Assembly (NCBI RefSeq): GCF_001306145.1
Contig: NZ_LGKO01000005.1
Span: 823,443-887,442, forward strand
Origin: Thermanaerothrix daxensis
Lineage (GTDB): Bacteria > Chloroflexota > Anaerolineae > Anaerolineales > Anaerolineaceae
Reading direction: 5' to 3'
Length of the DNA: 64,000 bases
Position 1 is the stretch's first letter. Each line of letters starts with the position of its first letter. The notes below the pieces were generated by a model, which saw only the letters and a program-made list of their open reading frames with translations, was not told where the DNA came from and searched no databases. Shown one piece after another: positions 53,627-62,845 of the stretch. A program made the position numbers and the translations under genes.

Positions 53627-54781
53627 TCAATCCTCCCCGTGACCGGGAACCAAAGCGGGCTCGGGGCTGAGAGATTCCCCGGCACTAAAGCGCTGGCTGA
53701 TGCTAAGAGCGATTATGCCCAGAAGCAGCGCCACCAGATACACAAGAGAAGGGGAACGCTGATAGAGCCAGCCCGCAAGTGCGGCGCTAATCACAATCCC
53801 CAAAGCGTTGACGGTCTCAATCAGCCCGTAGGCAGAACCTACCTGTTGTTCCCCTACCAGGGAACGCGCCCAAGCCAAGATCATGGCCCGATAGAACCGG
53901 AACCCTCCCAGCAGGAAATATCCTACCCCGAACCACCACGGGGAGTGACTCAGCCAGGTAATAAACGCGAAGGATATACCGGTTACCAACCCCAATGTAA
54001 CGCCCATGGTTGGTTTGAGATGCCCAAAAGCAAGCGCCAATGCGGTGGTACCCAGACTGCACAGGCTGCCAAATAGCCCGATTTGCTCCATGGTAATACC
54101 ACGATGGGTAGTCAGGAAATTGGGAGTGAGGGGTTGGGCAAGATAAAGTGCGATGATCCCCAACCCATTGAAGGCTAAGAGATTGAGAAAAGGGCGTGCT
54201 GTGGGCAAAGCAGAGCGAGGGAGGCGTGAAGGGGGTGCAGGGGCAATGGGGCGAATGAAAAGTACCAGCAAGGTTGAAAGTCCAAACGTGAAGAAACCGA
54301 AATAGTAGATTTGACGCAGCCCCCAAGTTTGGGCGATAAGGCCACCTACCACTGGACCCAGGGCGGCACCCAGGGTGAAACTAGCGGAGGCAACGCTCAG
54401 CGCCCGTGCGGGTGTCCAGGTGCCACGTGCAGCGGTAATGTAAGTGTTCATGGGCGCCAGCACAGAAGAGGTGAGGCCGTAGATGACCAGGCCGATGACA
54501 AATCCTTGCAAGCTATGCGCTGCAGCCATCAAGGCGGCGGCGATTGTGCCCATGATCCACGAAAACCACATTAACGGACGCGGCCCTAGGCGGTCGGTGA
54601 GATAGCCAGCTGGAAGCTGGGTTAAAGCCATGGCCAGCCCCCAGGCGCTCAAGATACCCCCAATGAGCAGCGGAGTGGCCCCAAGGGATTCCATATAAAG
54701 AGTTTGGAAGAAGGTGAAAGCCCCTTCCCCGACGCCCCAGGCGAATAAGGAAATGACAACCAGGGCCAGGTCGCGAGTCAT
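53627..54781 (-). CDS. Major facilitator superfamily transporter
   Basis: The 384-residue protein has twelve predicted helices and the loop 2-3 signature GYLTDRLGPRPL. The C-terminal half starts near FLNLLAFNGLGIIALYL. It resembles drug or sugar efflux carriers; the substrate is unknown. Its ATG overlaps the previous stop as ATGA, so translation is coupled. Confidence 0.9.
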   Translation of the reverse strand: MTRDLALVVISLFAWGVGEGAFTFFQTLYMESLGATPLLIGGILSAWGLAMALTQLPAGYLTDRLGPRPLMWFSWIMGTIAAALMAAAHSLQGFVIGLVIYGLTSSVLAPMNTYITAARGTWTPARALSVASASFTLGAALGPVVGGLIAQTWGLRQIYYFGFFTFGLSTLLVLFIRPIAPAPPSRLPRSALPTARPFLNLLAFNGLGIIALYLAQPLTPNFLTTHRGITMEQIGLFGSLCSLGTTALALAFGHLKPTMGVTLGLVTGISFAFITWLSHSPWWFGVGYFLLGGFRFYRAMILAWARSLVGEQQVGSAYGLIETVNALGIVISAALAGWLYQRSPSLVYLVALLLGIIALSISQRFSAGESLSPEPALVPGHGED

Positions 54782-55542
54782 GTTACTGAACCCGGTTGGG
54801 AGAAGGATTTCAAAAAAGCGGCGATTTCATGAAAGACAATGGGGTAATCGGTATCACAAGTGAGCACATGCCCACTGTTTTCCACCCAGACGAGTTTCTT
54901 CTCGGGGGTTTCCAAAGCCTCAAAGATGCGGATGGCATTTTCAGGGGAAACGGCGCGATCCTGTCGAGAGTGCATGAGCAACACCGGCACCCGGATAAGA
55001 GGGAGTTCCTGGCGCATCCTGGATAGCAGGGCAAGAAGTTGTTCAATCCCAGCTGTGGGATAAGCCGGATATTCGCGATGCTCTTTGGCTAGGGCGGGGT
55101 TATGCCAATCAGGATTTCCTTTGGGCACAAAAGGTTGTAGATACTTAAGCCAACGGATAAATTTCAGACGCCAATCATTGGGCAGAGCGTAGGGAGTGGA
55201 GAGGGCAACCGCTCCGTGCACAGGATAATTGGCTGCTGCTAAAAGCGCCAGAATTCCACCCATTGAGAGCCCAATGACAAAAACCTGTTCGTAGGCAGAA
55301 TGAAGCAGAGCCAGGCCGTCCTCGACACTTGCCAGCCAATCCTCCCAACGACAGCGCATCAGGTCTCTAATGTGTGTGGCATGCCCTGCCAGGCGGATAC
55401 CCAGAACAGTGTAATCAAGACCTGCCAGGAATTCACCCAGCCCCCGCATTTCCTTTGGGGTGCCGGTAAAACCATGGACCAGCAAACACGCTATGCGACC
55501 TCGCGGGAAAAAGAAGGGTTGCGCATCGGAAATCAAAAGCAT
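54778..55542 (-). CDS. Alpha/beta hydrolase, carboxylesterase-like
   Basis: The 254-residue protein has LLVHGFTGTPKEM at the oxyanion side, nucleophile Ser in GLSMGG, Asp in HSRQDRAVSPE and His in NSGHVLT, a full triad. It resembles thermophilic carboxylesterase Est30 and monoacylglycerol lipases. There is no signal peptide. GGAGGGAG lies before the ATG. It is 20 bases after the Xaa-Pro peptidase gene. Confidence 0.9.
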   Translation of the reverse strand: MLLISDAQPFFFPRGRIACLLVHGFTGTPKEMRGLGEFLAGLDYTVLGIRLAGHATHIRDLMRCRWEDWLASVEDGLALLHSAYEQVFVIGLSMGGILALLAAANYPVHGAVALSTPYALPNDWRLKFIRWLKYLQPFVPKGNPDWHNPALAKEHREYPAYPTAGIEQLLALLSRMRQELPLIRVPVLLMHSRQDRAVSPENAIRIFEALETPEKKLVWVENSGHVLTCDTDYPIVFHEIAAFLKSFSQPGSVT

Positions 55543-55562
55543 GGGGAGTCTCCCTCCGGGTT

Positions 55563-56669
55563 CTATTCAAGCAGGTTGATCAGGTCTCGAGGAAAGTCGG
55601 ATAGTGTCAGGCAACCTGTTTCGGTTACAACCACATTGTCTTCTATCCGAATGCCCCCCATTGCGGGGAAATATAATCCGGGTTCAATGGTGAAGACCAT
55701 GCCCGTTGCCAGGGGGAGGGTGTTGTCGGCGTAGATGTAAGGCGGTTCGTGGGCTTCCAGGCCCAGCCCGTGGCCCGTGCGGTGGGTGAAATAAGCGCCA
55801 TAACCGGCACGCTCAATCACGCTACGGGCTGCCCGATCAATCTCACCTGCGGGCAGGCCCGGGCGGACCCTGGCACGTGCCGCCTGATTGGCTGCCAAAA
55901 CAATTTCGTGAGCCACTTTGAGGTCCGGTGGGATATTTCCCAGCCCAAACACCCGCGTTAGATCGGCGCAGTATCCGTTCCAGGTGGCGCCCCAATCAAC
56001 TAACACCACATCTCCTAATTGCAGAACGCGGTCCTCGGGTGTGACGTGAGGGTTAGCAGCATTAGGGCCACTAGCAATAATCGGGGCAAACGGCAATGGG
56101 GTTTCCGAACCTGCACGTAAGAGTTGAATGTACAGTTCACTAGCGATTTCGCGTTCTGAGGTGCCCGGGCGGATGGCCGGTAGGGTGGCCTGGAGTGCTA
56201 CCTGCGCAATCTCTACGGCCTTACGCAGGCTGGCTACCTCCGCTTCGGATTTCTGGAGTCGGAGCGCTGCCAGTGCCTCTTCCGCAGAGAGGAAAGTAGC
56301 ATTAGGAAGTGCCTTCTGCAATAAATTCAATTCCAAGAATCGCAGGCGGGTGGGTTCCACTCCAATGCGGCTGGCTTTCCCCTGGAGAGGACGAACGGCC
56401 TGAGCAAAAGCACCTTCCCAGGCTGTAGGATCATCCGGGTAAGGCACGGCTTGAAGATCGAGCGGACTTTTTTCCAGGCTTTGAACCTCGAAAGCCGGAA
56501 GGACAAGCCGCGGTGATTCGCCTGGAATCAAAAGCAAGCAAATTGGGCGCTCAAATAAATGCATTTGAAGGTGGGTCAGATAAAAAAAGTTGGGGCCTGG
56601 GATAAGTACCAGCGCATCCAGTCCCATTTGCTGAAGACGATTGTATAAGTGTTCCAGGATTGCAGCCAT
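55563..56669 (-). CDS. Xaa-Pro aminopeptidase / M24 family peptidase
   Basis: The 368-residue protein has a creatinase N-domain and a pita-bread C-domain. Metal ligands are in VDWGATWNGYCADLTRV, GHGLGLEAHEPP and FTIEPGLY with EDNVVVTE. It cleaves the first residue from peptides with proline second. The ATG at 56669 has GGAGG 10 bases before it; the frame is open to 56726 without support. A TATAAT box lies at 56693-56698. It heads the five-gene run. Confidence 0.92.
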   Translation of the reverse strand: MAAILEHLYNRLQQMGLDALVLIPGPNFFYLTHLQMHLFERPICLLLIPGESPRLVLPAFEVQSLEKSPLDLQAVPYPDDPTAWEGAFAQAVRPLQGKASRIGVEPTRLRFLELNLLQKALPNATFLSAEEALAALRLQKSEAEVASLRKAVEIAQVALQATLPAIRPGTSEREIASELYIQLLRAGSETPLPFAPIIASGPNAANPHVTPEDRVLQLGDVVLVDWGATWNGYCADLTRVFGLGNIPPDLKVAHEIVLAANQAARARVRPGLPAGEIDRAARSVIERAGYGAYFTHRTGHGLGLEAHEPPYIYADNTLPLATGMVFTIEPGLYFPAMGGIRIEDNVVVTETGCLTLSDFPRDLINLLE

Positions 56670-56772
56670 GATGGTAAAACCTCCGGAAGAGATTATATCG
56701 CAATCTTCTTTTGTGGATTGATTCAACGGGATCTAGCAGGGTGTGTAGATCGGAGGAATTGGGCAATGCAAG

Positions 56773-56778
56773 TATAAT
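56773..56778 (+). promoter_or_regulatory. -10 box of the epimerase-like gene
   Basis: TATAAT is followed by 10 bases and the ATG at 56789, so the leader would have only about 3 bases. An in-frame ATG at 56780 lies too close to be transcribed. No good -35 is seen. Confidence 0.4.
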
Positions 56779-56788
56779 AATGCTAGTC

Positions 56789-57721
56789 ATGATCCTGGTG
56801 ACCGGTGCAACGGGGTTCGTCGGTCAGGCGTTGGTGCGCCATCTGGTGGCGCGGCGGCGACCGATACGTTTGCTATTAAGACCGGGACGCAAGTCCCTCC
56901 AGTTGCCGAAAGGGGTACCTATTGACGCCGTCGTTTGTGATTTGGGGGATGAGCGGGCACTGGCAGCCGCCCTTAGGGGTGTAACTCATATCATCCATCT
57001 GATTGGTGCTGAGCGTGAGAGCAGTCGGGCTTCGTTTGAACGGGTGGATGTACGTGCCACACGTGCCCTAGCCGAGGCGGCTGCTAAGGCGGGTGTACGG
57101 CGGCTGGTTTATTTGAGCCATTTGGGGGCCAACCGTGCTTCGGCTTTTCCCTTGCTCAAGGCCAAAGGAATTGCCGAAGCATTAGTGATAAATAGTGGTG
57201 TGCCCTATACTATTCTGCGTTCGGCAGTAACCTATGGGCCGGGCGATCAGTTTATTACGGGTTTGGCCACACTTTTACGCCGAACCCCCGGTTTTTTTCT
57301 GATGCCCGGAGATGGGGAAATGTTGCTCCAGCCCTTATGGATAGGGGATCTGGTTGAAGCCCTGGACATTGCTCTGGAATACCCGCCCCTGGAAAACCAG
57401 GTGATCTCGATTGGTGGCCCGGAGTACCTTTCATTGCGTCAGATAGTAGGGCAAATCATGGACACATTGCATCTGAAGCGTTGGGTGATCAACATCCCTT
57501 TGGGAAGCCTCAAAATTCTGGCTTTAATTTTGGATCAGTGGCGAGGTTTCCCTATGTCAATTTATTGGCTGGACTACCTTTCCTCTGATCGCACGACCTC
57601 ATTGGATAGTCTCCCGCGGGTGTTTGGGATTATCCCGGCGCGTTTTCATCAGCAAATCACATTCCTAACCAGGTCATTGAACCCCTCGGCGGGATGGCTG
57701 GGGACGCAGGAGGCATTATGA
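56789..57721 (+). CDS. NAD(P)-binding epimerase-like protein (NDUFA9/NmrA type)
   Basis: The protein has 310 residues from the ATG at 56789. VTGATGFVGQALVRHL is the nucleotide-binding loop; VDVRATRALAEAAAKAGVRRLVYLSHLGA and YTILRSAVTYGPGD fit the atypical short-chain dehydrogenases that lack the YxxxK catalytic pair. Such proteins are often cofactor-binding assembly factors or reductases. The frame is open upstream to 56711. The stop overlaps the GH57 start as ATGA. Confidence 0.82.
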   Translation: MILVTGATGFVGQALVRHLVARRRPIRLLLRPGRKSLQLPKGVPIDAVVCDLGDERALAAALRGVTHIIHLIGAERESSRASFERVDVRATRALAEAAAKAGVRRLVYLSHLGANRASAFPLLKAKGIAEALVINSGVPYTILRSAVTYGPGDQFITGLATLLRRTPGFFLMPGDGEMLLQPLWIGDLVEALDIALEYPPLENQVISIGGPEYLSLRQIVGQIMDTLHLKRWVINIPLGSLKILALILDQWRGFPMSIYWLDYLSSDRTTSLDSLPRVFGIIPARFHQQITFLTRSLNPSAGWLGTQEAL

Positions 57722-59172
57722 GTATCTCTGCGTTTTGTGTACATGGGCACTTTTACCAACCCCCGCGAGAAGATCCTATAACGGGGGAGATCCCGGACGA
57801 ACAGGGTGCGGCACCTTTTCGGAACTGGAATGAGCGCGTTCATGCCCATTGCTATCAACCCAATGCCGATCTGGGTAACTTTGGGCGTATCTCTTTTGAT
57901 TTTGGTCCGACCTTATTAAACTGGATGAGCGGCCATGACCCGATTACCCTGGCCAAAATTGTAGCCCAGGAACGCCATCACTATCGGCAACAGGGTGAGG
58001 GGAACGGCATGGCACAGCCCTACTTCCATGTCATCCTACCCTTGTTGCCATTGCATGATCGAAAGATCGAAATTCTTTGGGGATTGCGGGCCTTTGAGCA
58101 TCGTTTTGGCCATCCGGCCAGTGGGTTGTGGTTGCCCGAAACCGCGGTAGATGAGGAAACTCTGGCGCTCTGCGCTGAATTAGGTGTGCGGTTCACTATT
58201 CTGGCCCCCTGGCAGGCTGCGGACCCTGAGATAGATGTCACCCAACCTTACGAATGGAAAGACAATGACACTGGTAAGCCCCTGGCGCTCTTTTTCTACC
58301 ATGCAGATCTCAGTACTCGGGTAAGTTTTGACCCTCTAGCGACCTTGAACGCCGATCATTTCCGAGATCTTCTGGTGGAGGCAATCGCCCACGCTAGCCC
58401 AGAGGACCGCCTGATTTTGGTCGCTTCAGATGGCGAATTGTACGGGCATCATCAACCTTTCCGCGATCATTTTCTGGCTCATTTGACACAGAAGGGGAAT
58501 GAGACATTCCAAAGCACGTTTTTGGGGCTCTGGTTGAAAGAGCATCCCCCTCGGAGAAAGGTGGGCGTTCTCCCGGCGACTTCCTGGAGTTGCCATCACG
58601 GCCTGACGCGGTGGTCACGTGGGTGTGAGTGTACCCCGCACAGTGATTGGAAGGCTCCCTTTTGGCAAGCGTTGCGTCATTTGGGTGAACAACTGGATAG
58701 TTTATATGTCCAAATTGTGGGGCGTTACCTGGTTGATCCCTGGCGATTGGCTGAGCGCTACATTGAAGTATTAATGGGGCGTGTTAGTTTGAGTGAATTG
58801 TTCTTCTGGCTTACTGGCGAAGTGCCGCGGGAAAGGGCCTTGCGCCAGGTGGACTATTTGATGCGCGCTCAACTCAACAAACAACGAATGTACACCTCGT
58901 GTGGGTGGTTTTTTGAGGATTTTGACCGCCCAGAACCCCAAATTAATGTGCGATATGCGGCTCAAGCAGTGTGGTGGAATGGATTGGCAACCGGGGTAGA
59001 TCTCTTTGATGAGACCCTCAACACATTGGCATGTGTTCGCAGTAATGTTACCGCTCTGAACGCAGCCGAGGTTTTTACAGCACACTATGCGCGTGCGGCT
59101 CAAGCGCCATTTCCGCTTTCTGAGCGGTTGCAACCATCTCATTTGACCAGCATTAGTTTAATCCGCCACTAG
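57718..59172 (+). CDS. Glycoside hydrolase family 57 protein
   Basis: The protein has 484 residues. FCVHGHFYQPPREDP is the start typical of the GH57/DUF3536 group. The presumed nucleophile Glu lies in GLWLPETAVDEETL and the acid Asp in VASDGELYGHH. The relatives I know carry a longer DUF3536 region and about 800 residues; here only the SCGWFFEDFDRPE part is seen, so it is a short form. AGGAGG precedes the ATG, which overlaps the epimerase stop. An alpha-glucan substrate is likely but not shown. Confidence 0.85.
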   Translation: MSISAFCVHGHFYQPPREDPITGEIPDEQGAAPFRNWNERVHAHCYQPNADLGNFGRISFDFGPTLLNWMSGHDPITLAKIVAQERHHYRQQGEGNGMAQPYFHVILPLLPLHDRKIEILWGLRAFEHRFGHPASGLWLPETAVDEETLALCAELGVRFTILAPWQAADPEIDVTQPYEWKDNDTGKPLALFFYHADLSTRVSFDPLATLNADHFRDLLVEAIAHASPEDRLILVASDGELYGHHQPFRDHFLAHLTQKGNETFQSTFLGLWLKEHPPRRKVGVLPATSWSCHHGLTRWSRGCECTPHSDWKAPFWQALRHLGEQLDSLYVQIVGRYLVDPWRLAERYIEVLMGRVSLSELFFWLTGEVPRERALRQVDYLMRAQLNKQRMYTSCGWFFEDFDRPEPQINVRYAAQAVWWNGLATGVDLFDETLNTLACVRSNVTALNAAEVFTAHYARAAQAPFPLSERLQPSHLTSISLIRH

Positions 59173-59187
59173 AGGAAGCGTTTTGGC

Positions 59188-61767
59188 CTATTTTGAATCC
59201 AGATACTTTCTCTGCCACTCGTAAAGTTTGTTGAGCGCTTCAAGTGGGGTTAACACGTTTAGATCTAGCGCTTTTAGCTCTTCAAGCAGGGGATTGGTTT
59301 CGGGGAAGAGGGTGAGTTGTTGGGGTAGGGTTGGGTTGAGAGTGATGGCACGCCCTGAAGTTCGTTCAAGTTGTTCAAGGATTTCACTGGCACGTTGGAT
59401 GACCGGTCGCGGCAGGCCTGCCAGTTGAGCGACGTGAATGCCGTAGGAGCGATCGGCTCCACCTGGCACAATTTTATGTAGAAAGATGACCCGGTTTTCG
59501 GCCTCGGTAACTGCCACGTTGTAATTACGCACGCCGGGTAGAAGCTCAGCCAGTTGGGTTAACTCATGGTAATGAGTGGCGAATAGCGTGCGTGGACGCA
59601 GGCGAGGGTGATTATGGAGATATTCTACAACAGCCCAAGCGATGGAAAGCCCATCGTAGGTGGAGGTACCACGCCCGATTTCATCCAGTATCAGAAGGCT
59701 ACGTTGTGTGGCGTGGTTGAGGATATTGGCGGTTTCGGTCATCTCGACCATGAAGGTAGACTGACCGGCGAAGATCTCATCCTGGGCGCCGATTCGGGTG
59801 AAGATGCGATCCACCCATCCTATGCGGGCTGAGGCGGCCGGGACAAAAGAGCCAATTTGGGCCATCAGCACGATGAGGGCGACCTGACGTAAAAAAGTGG
59901 ACTTTCCGCTCATGTTGGGGCCAGTGATGATGCGAATGACCTCACCCTCTTCGAAAACCGCATCATTGGGAACGAAGCGCTCACCCTTAAGCATTTTTTC
60001 TACGACTGGGTGTCGCCCCTCGCGAATGTCCAGGGTCAAGTCCTCTGTGATCTCGGGGCGAGTGTAACCATTAAGCGCCGCAGCCTCAGCCAGTGCTGCA
60101 TATACATCCAGTTCGGCCAGGGCCTGGGCGGTATCCAGAAGCTCTCGGCTAACCGCGATGACCTTCTGACACAATTCTTTAAATAATTGGGTCTCTACCT
60201 CGCGGATGCGATCCTCTGCATTCAAGATGAGCGCCTCATATTCCTTCATCTGCGGGGTGATAAAGCGCTCGGCGTTAACCAGGGTCTGCTTGCGAATATA
60301 TTCGGGAGGGGCTTGTGAGGCCAGGGCGCGCGAGATTTCGATGTAATAGCCAAAGACTTTGTTGTAGCCGACTTTAAGGGTCTTGATGCCAGTGCGCTCG
60401 CGCTCAGTGGCTTCCAGGTTGGCGATCCAATCGCGGGCATGCTGAGACGCCCGGATTATTTGATCCAATTCTGCGGAATACCCCGGTTGAATGATACCGG
60501 TGGTTTGGAGTGTAGCCGGAGGTTCTTCCACCAAAGCGGCTTCCAGAATCTCGCGTAGATCTGTTTCAAGATGAAAGCGCTCAAGGAGGCTCTGAAGTGG
60601 GCTCTCTACCCCTTCATCAAAAAGACCCAGCACTGCTGGTAACCCCCGCAAAATATTGCGCAGCCCTGCCAGATCACGGGGACCAGCGTGACCGGCAATC
60701 ACGCGGTTGGTCAAACGTTCGAGGTCGCCCAGGCCGCGCAGGCGGATACGTAAATCGGCACGAAGCAAACCACGGGTGAAGAAATACTCCACAATTTCCT
60801 GACGCTGGCGAATGGCTTCAGGATTGATGAGGGGCTTACTCAACCACTGGCGCAGCAGACGCCGTCCCATGGGAGTGACGGTGTAATCCAATACGTTCAG
60901 CAATGAACCCTGCGTTTCTCCCTGGCGCATGGTTTCCGTGAGTTCCAGGCTGCGCCGGGTATTGGCATCCAACAGCATAAAATCAGAAGAGGTGTAGGTG
61001 GCAAGGCTGGTGAGCAGTTTGAGTGCGTTAGGTTGAGTTTCCTGCAGATACTGAAGGATTGCCCCTGCGGCTCCGATTGCCAAAGGTTTCTTTGTGAGGC
61101 CGTAGCCATCCAACAATGCTACACCAAAATGATTCTTCAATAGCTCCTGACAACGGGCAGGTTCGAAGCGCCAGGCTGGAACGGGAGTAATGTGGTTGGG
61201 TATGAATTCGCCAAGCGAGGTTTGTGTCTCGGGTAGGAGGGTTTCGGCGGGCTGAATGCGAGTGAGTTCAGCCCGGAGGAGAGTTTCCAGGTTGCTTCCG
61301 CTCAGTTCTGTGGCCCGAAATTCGCCAGTGGTGATATCCACATAGGCAATTCCCGCCGCGTTTTCCTGGACAATTAGCGCGGCAAGGTAATTGTTGTAAT
61401 CGGTTTTGAGCAGGGCCGGTTCAACGACGGTACCAGGAGTCACCACGCGCACAACCTGGCGGGGGAATAGGCCGCGGGTAGGTTGTTCCCCAACCTGTTC
61501 ACAGATGGCGACATGGTAGCCCTTTTCGATCAGGCGGGAGAGGTAGTTTTCAACAGCATGATAGGGGATGCCCGCCATGGGCACGCGTACCCCCTTAGCA
61601 ACATTGCGCGAGGTGAGCACAATATCGAGCTCACGCGCCGTGATCTCGGCATCCTCATCGAAAGTTTCGTAGAAATCACCCAGGCGAAAGAAAAGAATGG
61701 CGTTGGGGTACTGACGCTTGATTTCCAGATATTGCTGGCGGATGGGGGAGACATCATCCTGGGTCAT
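59188..61767 (-). CDS. mutS: DNA mismatch repair protein MutS
   Basis: The 859-residue mismatch sensor has the N-terminal FFRLGDFYETF mismatch-binding Phe and Glu, connector and clamp domains, then Walker A GPNMSGKSTF, Walker B LLILDEIGRGTSTYDG and FATHYHEL. The C-terminal helix-turn-helix is present. Of several starts I chose ATG at 61767 (MTQDD), 7 bases after a TAGAAT box; another ATG at 61776 would lie within that box. No Shine-Dalgarno sequence is seen. No mutL in the window. Confidence 0.96.
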   Translation of the reverse strand: MTQDDVSPIRQQYLEIKRQYPNAILFFRLGDFYETFDEDAEITARELDIVLTSRNVAKGVRVPMAGIPYHAVENYLSRLIEKGYHVAICEQVGEQPTRGLFPRQVVRVVTPGTVVEPALLKTDYNNYLAALIVQENAAGIAYVDITTGEFRATELSGSNLETLLRAELTRIQPAETLLPETQTSLGEFIPNHITPVPAWRFEPARCQELLKNHFGVALLDGYGLTKKPLAIGAAGAILQYLQETQPNALKLLTSLATYTSSDFMLLDANTRRSLELTETMRQGETQGSLLNVLDYTVTPMGRRLLRQWLSKPLINPEAIRQRQEIVEYFFTRGLLRADLRIRLRGLGDLERLTNRVIAGHAGPRDLAGLRNILRGLPAVLGLFDEGVESPLQSLLERFHLETDLREILEAALVEEPPATLQTTGIIQPGYSAELDQIIRASQHARDWIANLEATERERTGIKTLKVGYNKVFGYYIEISRALASQAPPEYIRKQTLVNAERFITPQMKEYEALILNAEDRIREVETQLFKELCQKVIAVSRELLDTAQALAELDVYAALAEAAALNGYTRPEITEDLTLDIREGRHPVVEKMLKGERFVPNDAVFEEGEVIRIITGPNMSGKSTFLRQVALIVLMAQIGSFVPAASARIGWVDRIFTRIGAQDEIFAGQSTFMVEMTETANILNHATQRSLLILDEIGRGTSTYDGLSIAWAVVEYLHNHPRLRPRTLFATHYHELTQLAELLPGVRNYNVAVTEAENRVIFLHKIVPGGADRSYGIHVAQLAGLPRPVIQRASEILEQLERTSGRAITLNPTLPQQLTLFPETNPLLEELKALDLNVLTPLEALNKLYEWQRKYLDSK

Positions 61768-61774
61768 GGTTATC

Positions 61775-61803
61775 ATTCTATGAACTTCGACGGTTTTCGG
61801 CAA
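61775..61803 (-). promoter_or_regulatory. Promoter of mutS, leaderless type
   Basis: Minus strand: TTGCCG (61798-61803), 17-base spacer, TAGAAT (61775-61780), then 7 bases and ATG at 61767. It is divergent from the aldo/keto reductase promoter. Confidence 0.5.
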
Positions 61804-61827
61804 GGGTGCAACTGAAGGGATTGGCTA

Positions 61828-61833
61828 TATAAT
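61828..61833 (+). promoter_or_regulatory. -10 box of the aldo/keto reductase gene at 61.9 kb
   Basis: TATAAT precedes an ATG at 61841 by 7 bases and an ATG at 61883 with GGAGG by 49 bases. The transcript should begin near 61840, so both starts are possible. The -35 is weak. Confidence 0.45.
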
Positions 61834-61882
61834 TTTCAGGATGGAAGGTCTCAATGTTGTTTCTTTTTCAAACGGAGGCGGT

Positions 61883-62827
61883 ATGGAGAGTGATGGGCTT
61901 TCACGGCATCCCGTTTTTTCTGGGGTGGAGATGGGAGTAGGCACGTGGTCATGGGGAGATCGTTTGGTGTGGGGGTTTGGACGAGGTTATCAACGCGGGG
62001 ATCTTAAGGAAGCGTTCCTCTTTTGCGTAAACTCGGGATTGACCTTTTTTGATACGGCTGAAGTCTATGGTCAAGGGCTCTCTGAGAGCCTGCTCGGGGA
62101 ATTTGTGGCTGAAACTGGCCAACCTGTTCGCATAGCAACGAAATTTATGCCCTATCCGTGGCGACTGCGGCGGCAGGATTTGCTACGGGCATTGCAACGT
62201 AGCCTGCGTCGCTTACGCCGGGAGCAGGTGGATCTCTACCAGATTCATTGGCCACTTCCACCAGTGCGGATTGAGGTGTGGATGGAGGCTCTAATAGAGG
62301 CGGTTCAAAGGGGGTGGGCGCTGGCAGTTGGGGTTTCAAACTATAATTACGATCAAATGATGCGAGCCTATGAGGTGTTGACTCGCCACGGTATTCCTCT
62401 GGCTTCAAATCAGGTGGAGTACCATTTGCTGGATCGGAGTGTGGAAAGAAACGGGCTCCTGCGCGCCTGCCAGGACCTTGGAATCACATTAATTGCGTAT
62501 AGTCCATTAGCGATGGGAATCTTAACGGGAAAATACACCCCCGAAAATCCCCCTTCAGGTTTTCGTGGACGACGCTATAACCGGCAGTATTTGAAAAAAA
62601 TTCAACCTTTGCTGCAAACCTTACGTGACATTGGTCATACCCACGAAGGACGTACCCCCGCACAGGTCGCGCTGAACTGGCTCATTTGCAAGGGGGTGTT
62701 GCCGATCCCGGGGGTTAAAAACCGTGGCCAAGCTGAGCAAAACCTCGGGGCGCTGGGATGGCGACTTTCTGAAGAGGAGGTTGCTCGATTAGATGAGATA
62801 AGCGCTCGCGTGGCTCGCTCCGAGTAG
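61883..62827 (+). CDS. Aldo/keto reductase
   Basis: The protein has 314 residues from the ATG at 61883. Catalytic Asp and Tyr are in FFDTAEVYGQG, Lys in IATKFMPYP and His in YQIHWPL. GVSNYNYDQM and AYSPLAMGILTGKY are typical, as is the C-terminal PGVKNRGQAEQNLGAL. The frame starts at 61841 (14 residues longer); the longer start would be leaderless, while 61883 has GGAGG 4 bases before it. The extra residues are simply the translated leader in look, so I prefer 61883. Confidence 0.85.
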   Translation: MESDGLSRHPVFSGVEMGVGTWSWGDRLVWGFGRGYQRGDLKEAFLFCVNSGLTFFDTAEVYGQGLSESLLGEFVAETGQPVRIATKFMPYPWRLRRQDLLRALQRSLRRLRREQVDLYQIHWPLPPVRIEVWMEALIEAVQRGWALAVGVSNYNYDQMMRAYEVLTRHGIPLASNQVEYHLLDRSVERNGLLRACQDLGITLIAYSPLAMGILTGKYTPENPPSGFRGRRYNRQYLKKIQPLLQTLRDIGHTHEGRTPAQVALNWLICKGVLPIPGVKNRGQAEQNLGALGWRLSEEEVARLDEISARVARSE

Positions 62828-62845
62828 GTGTGGGGATCGGCTATG

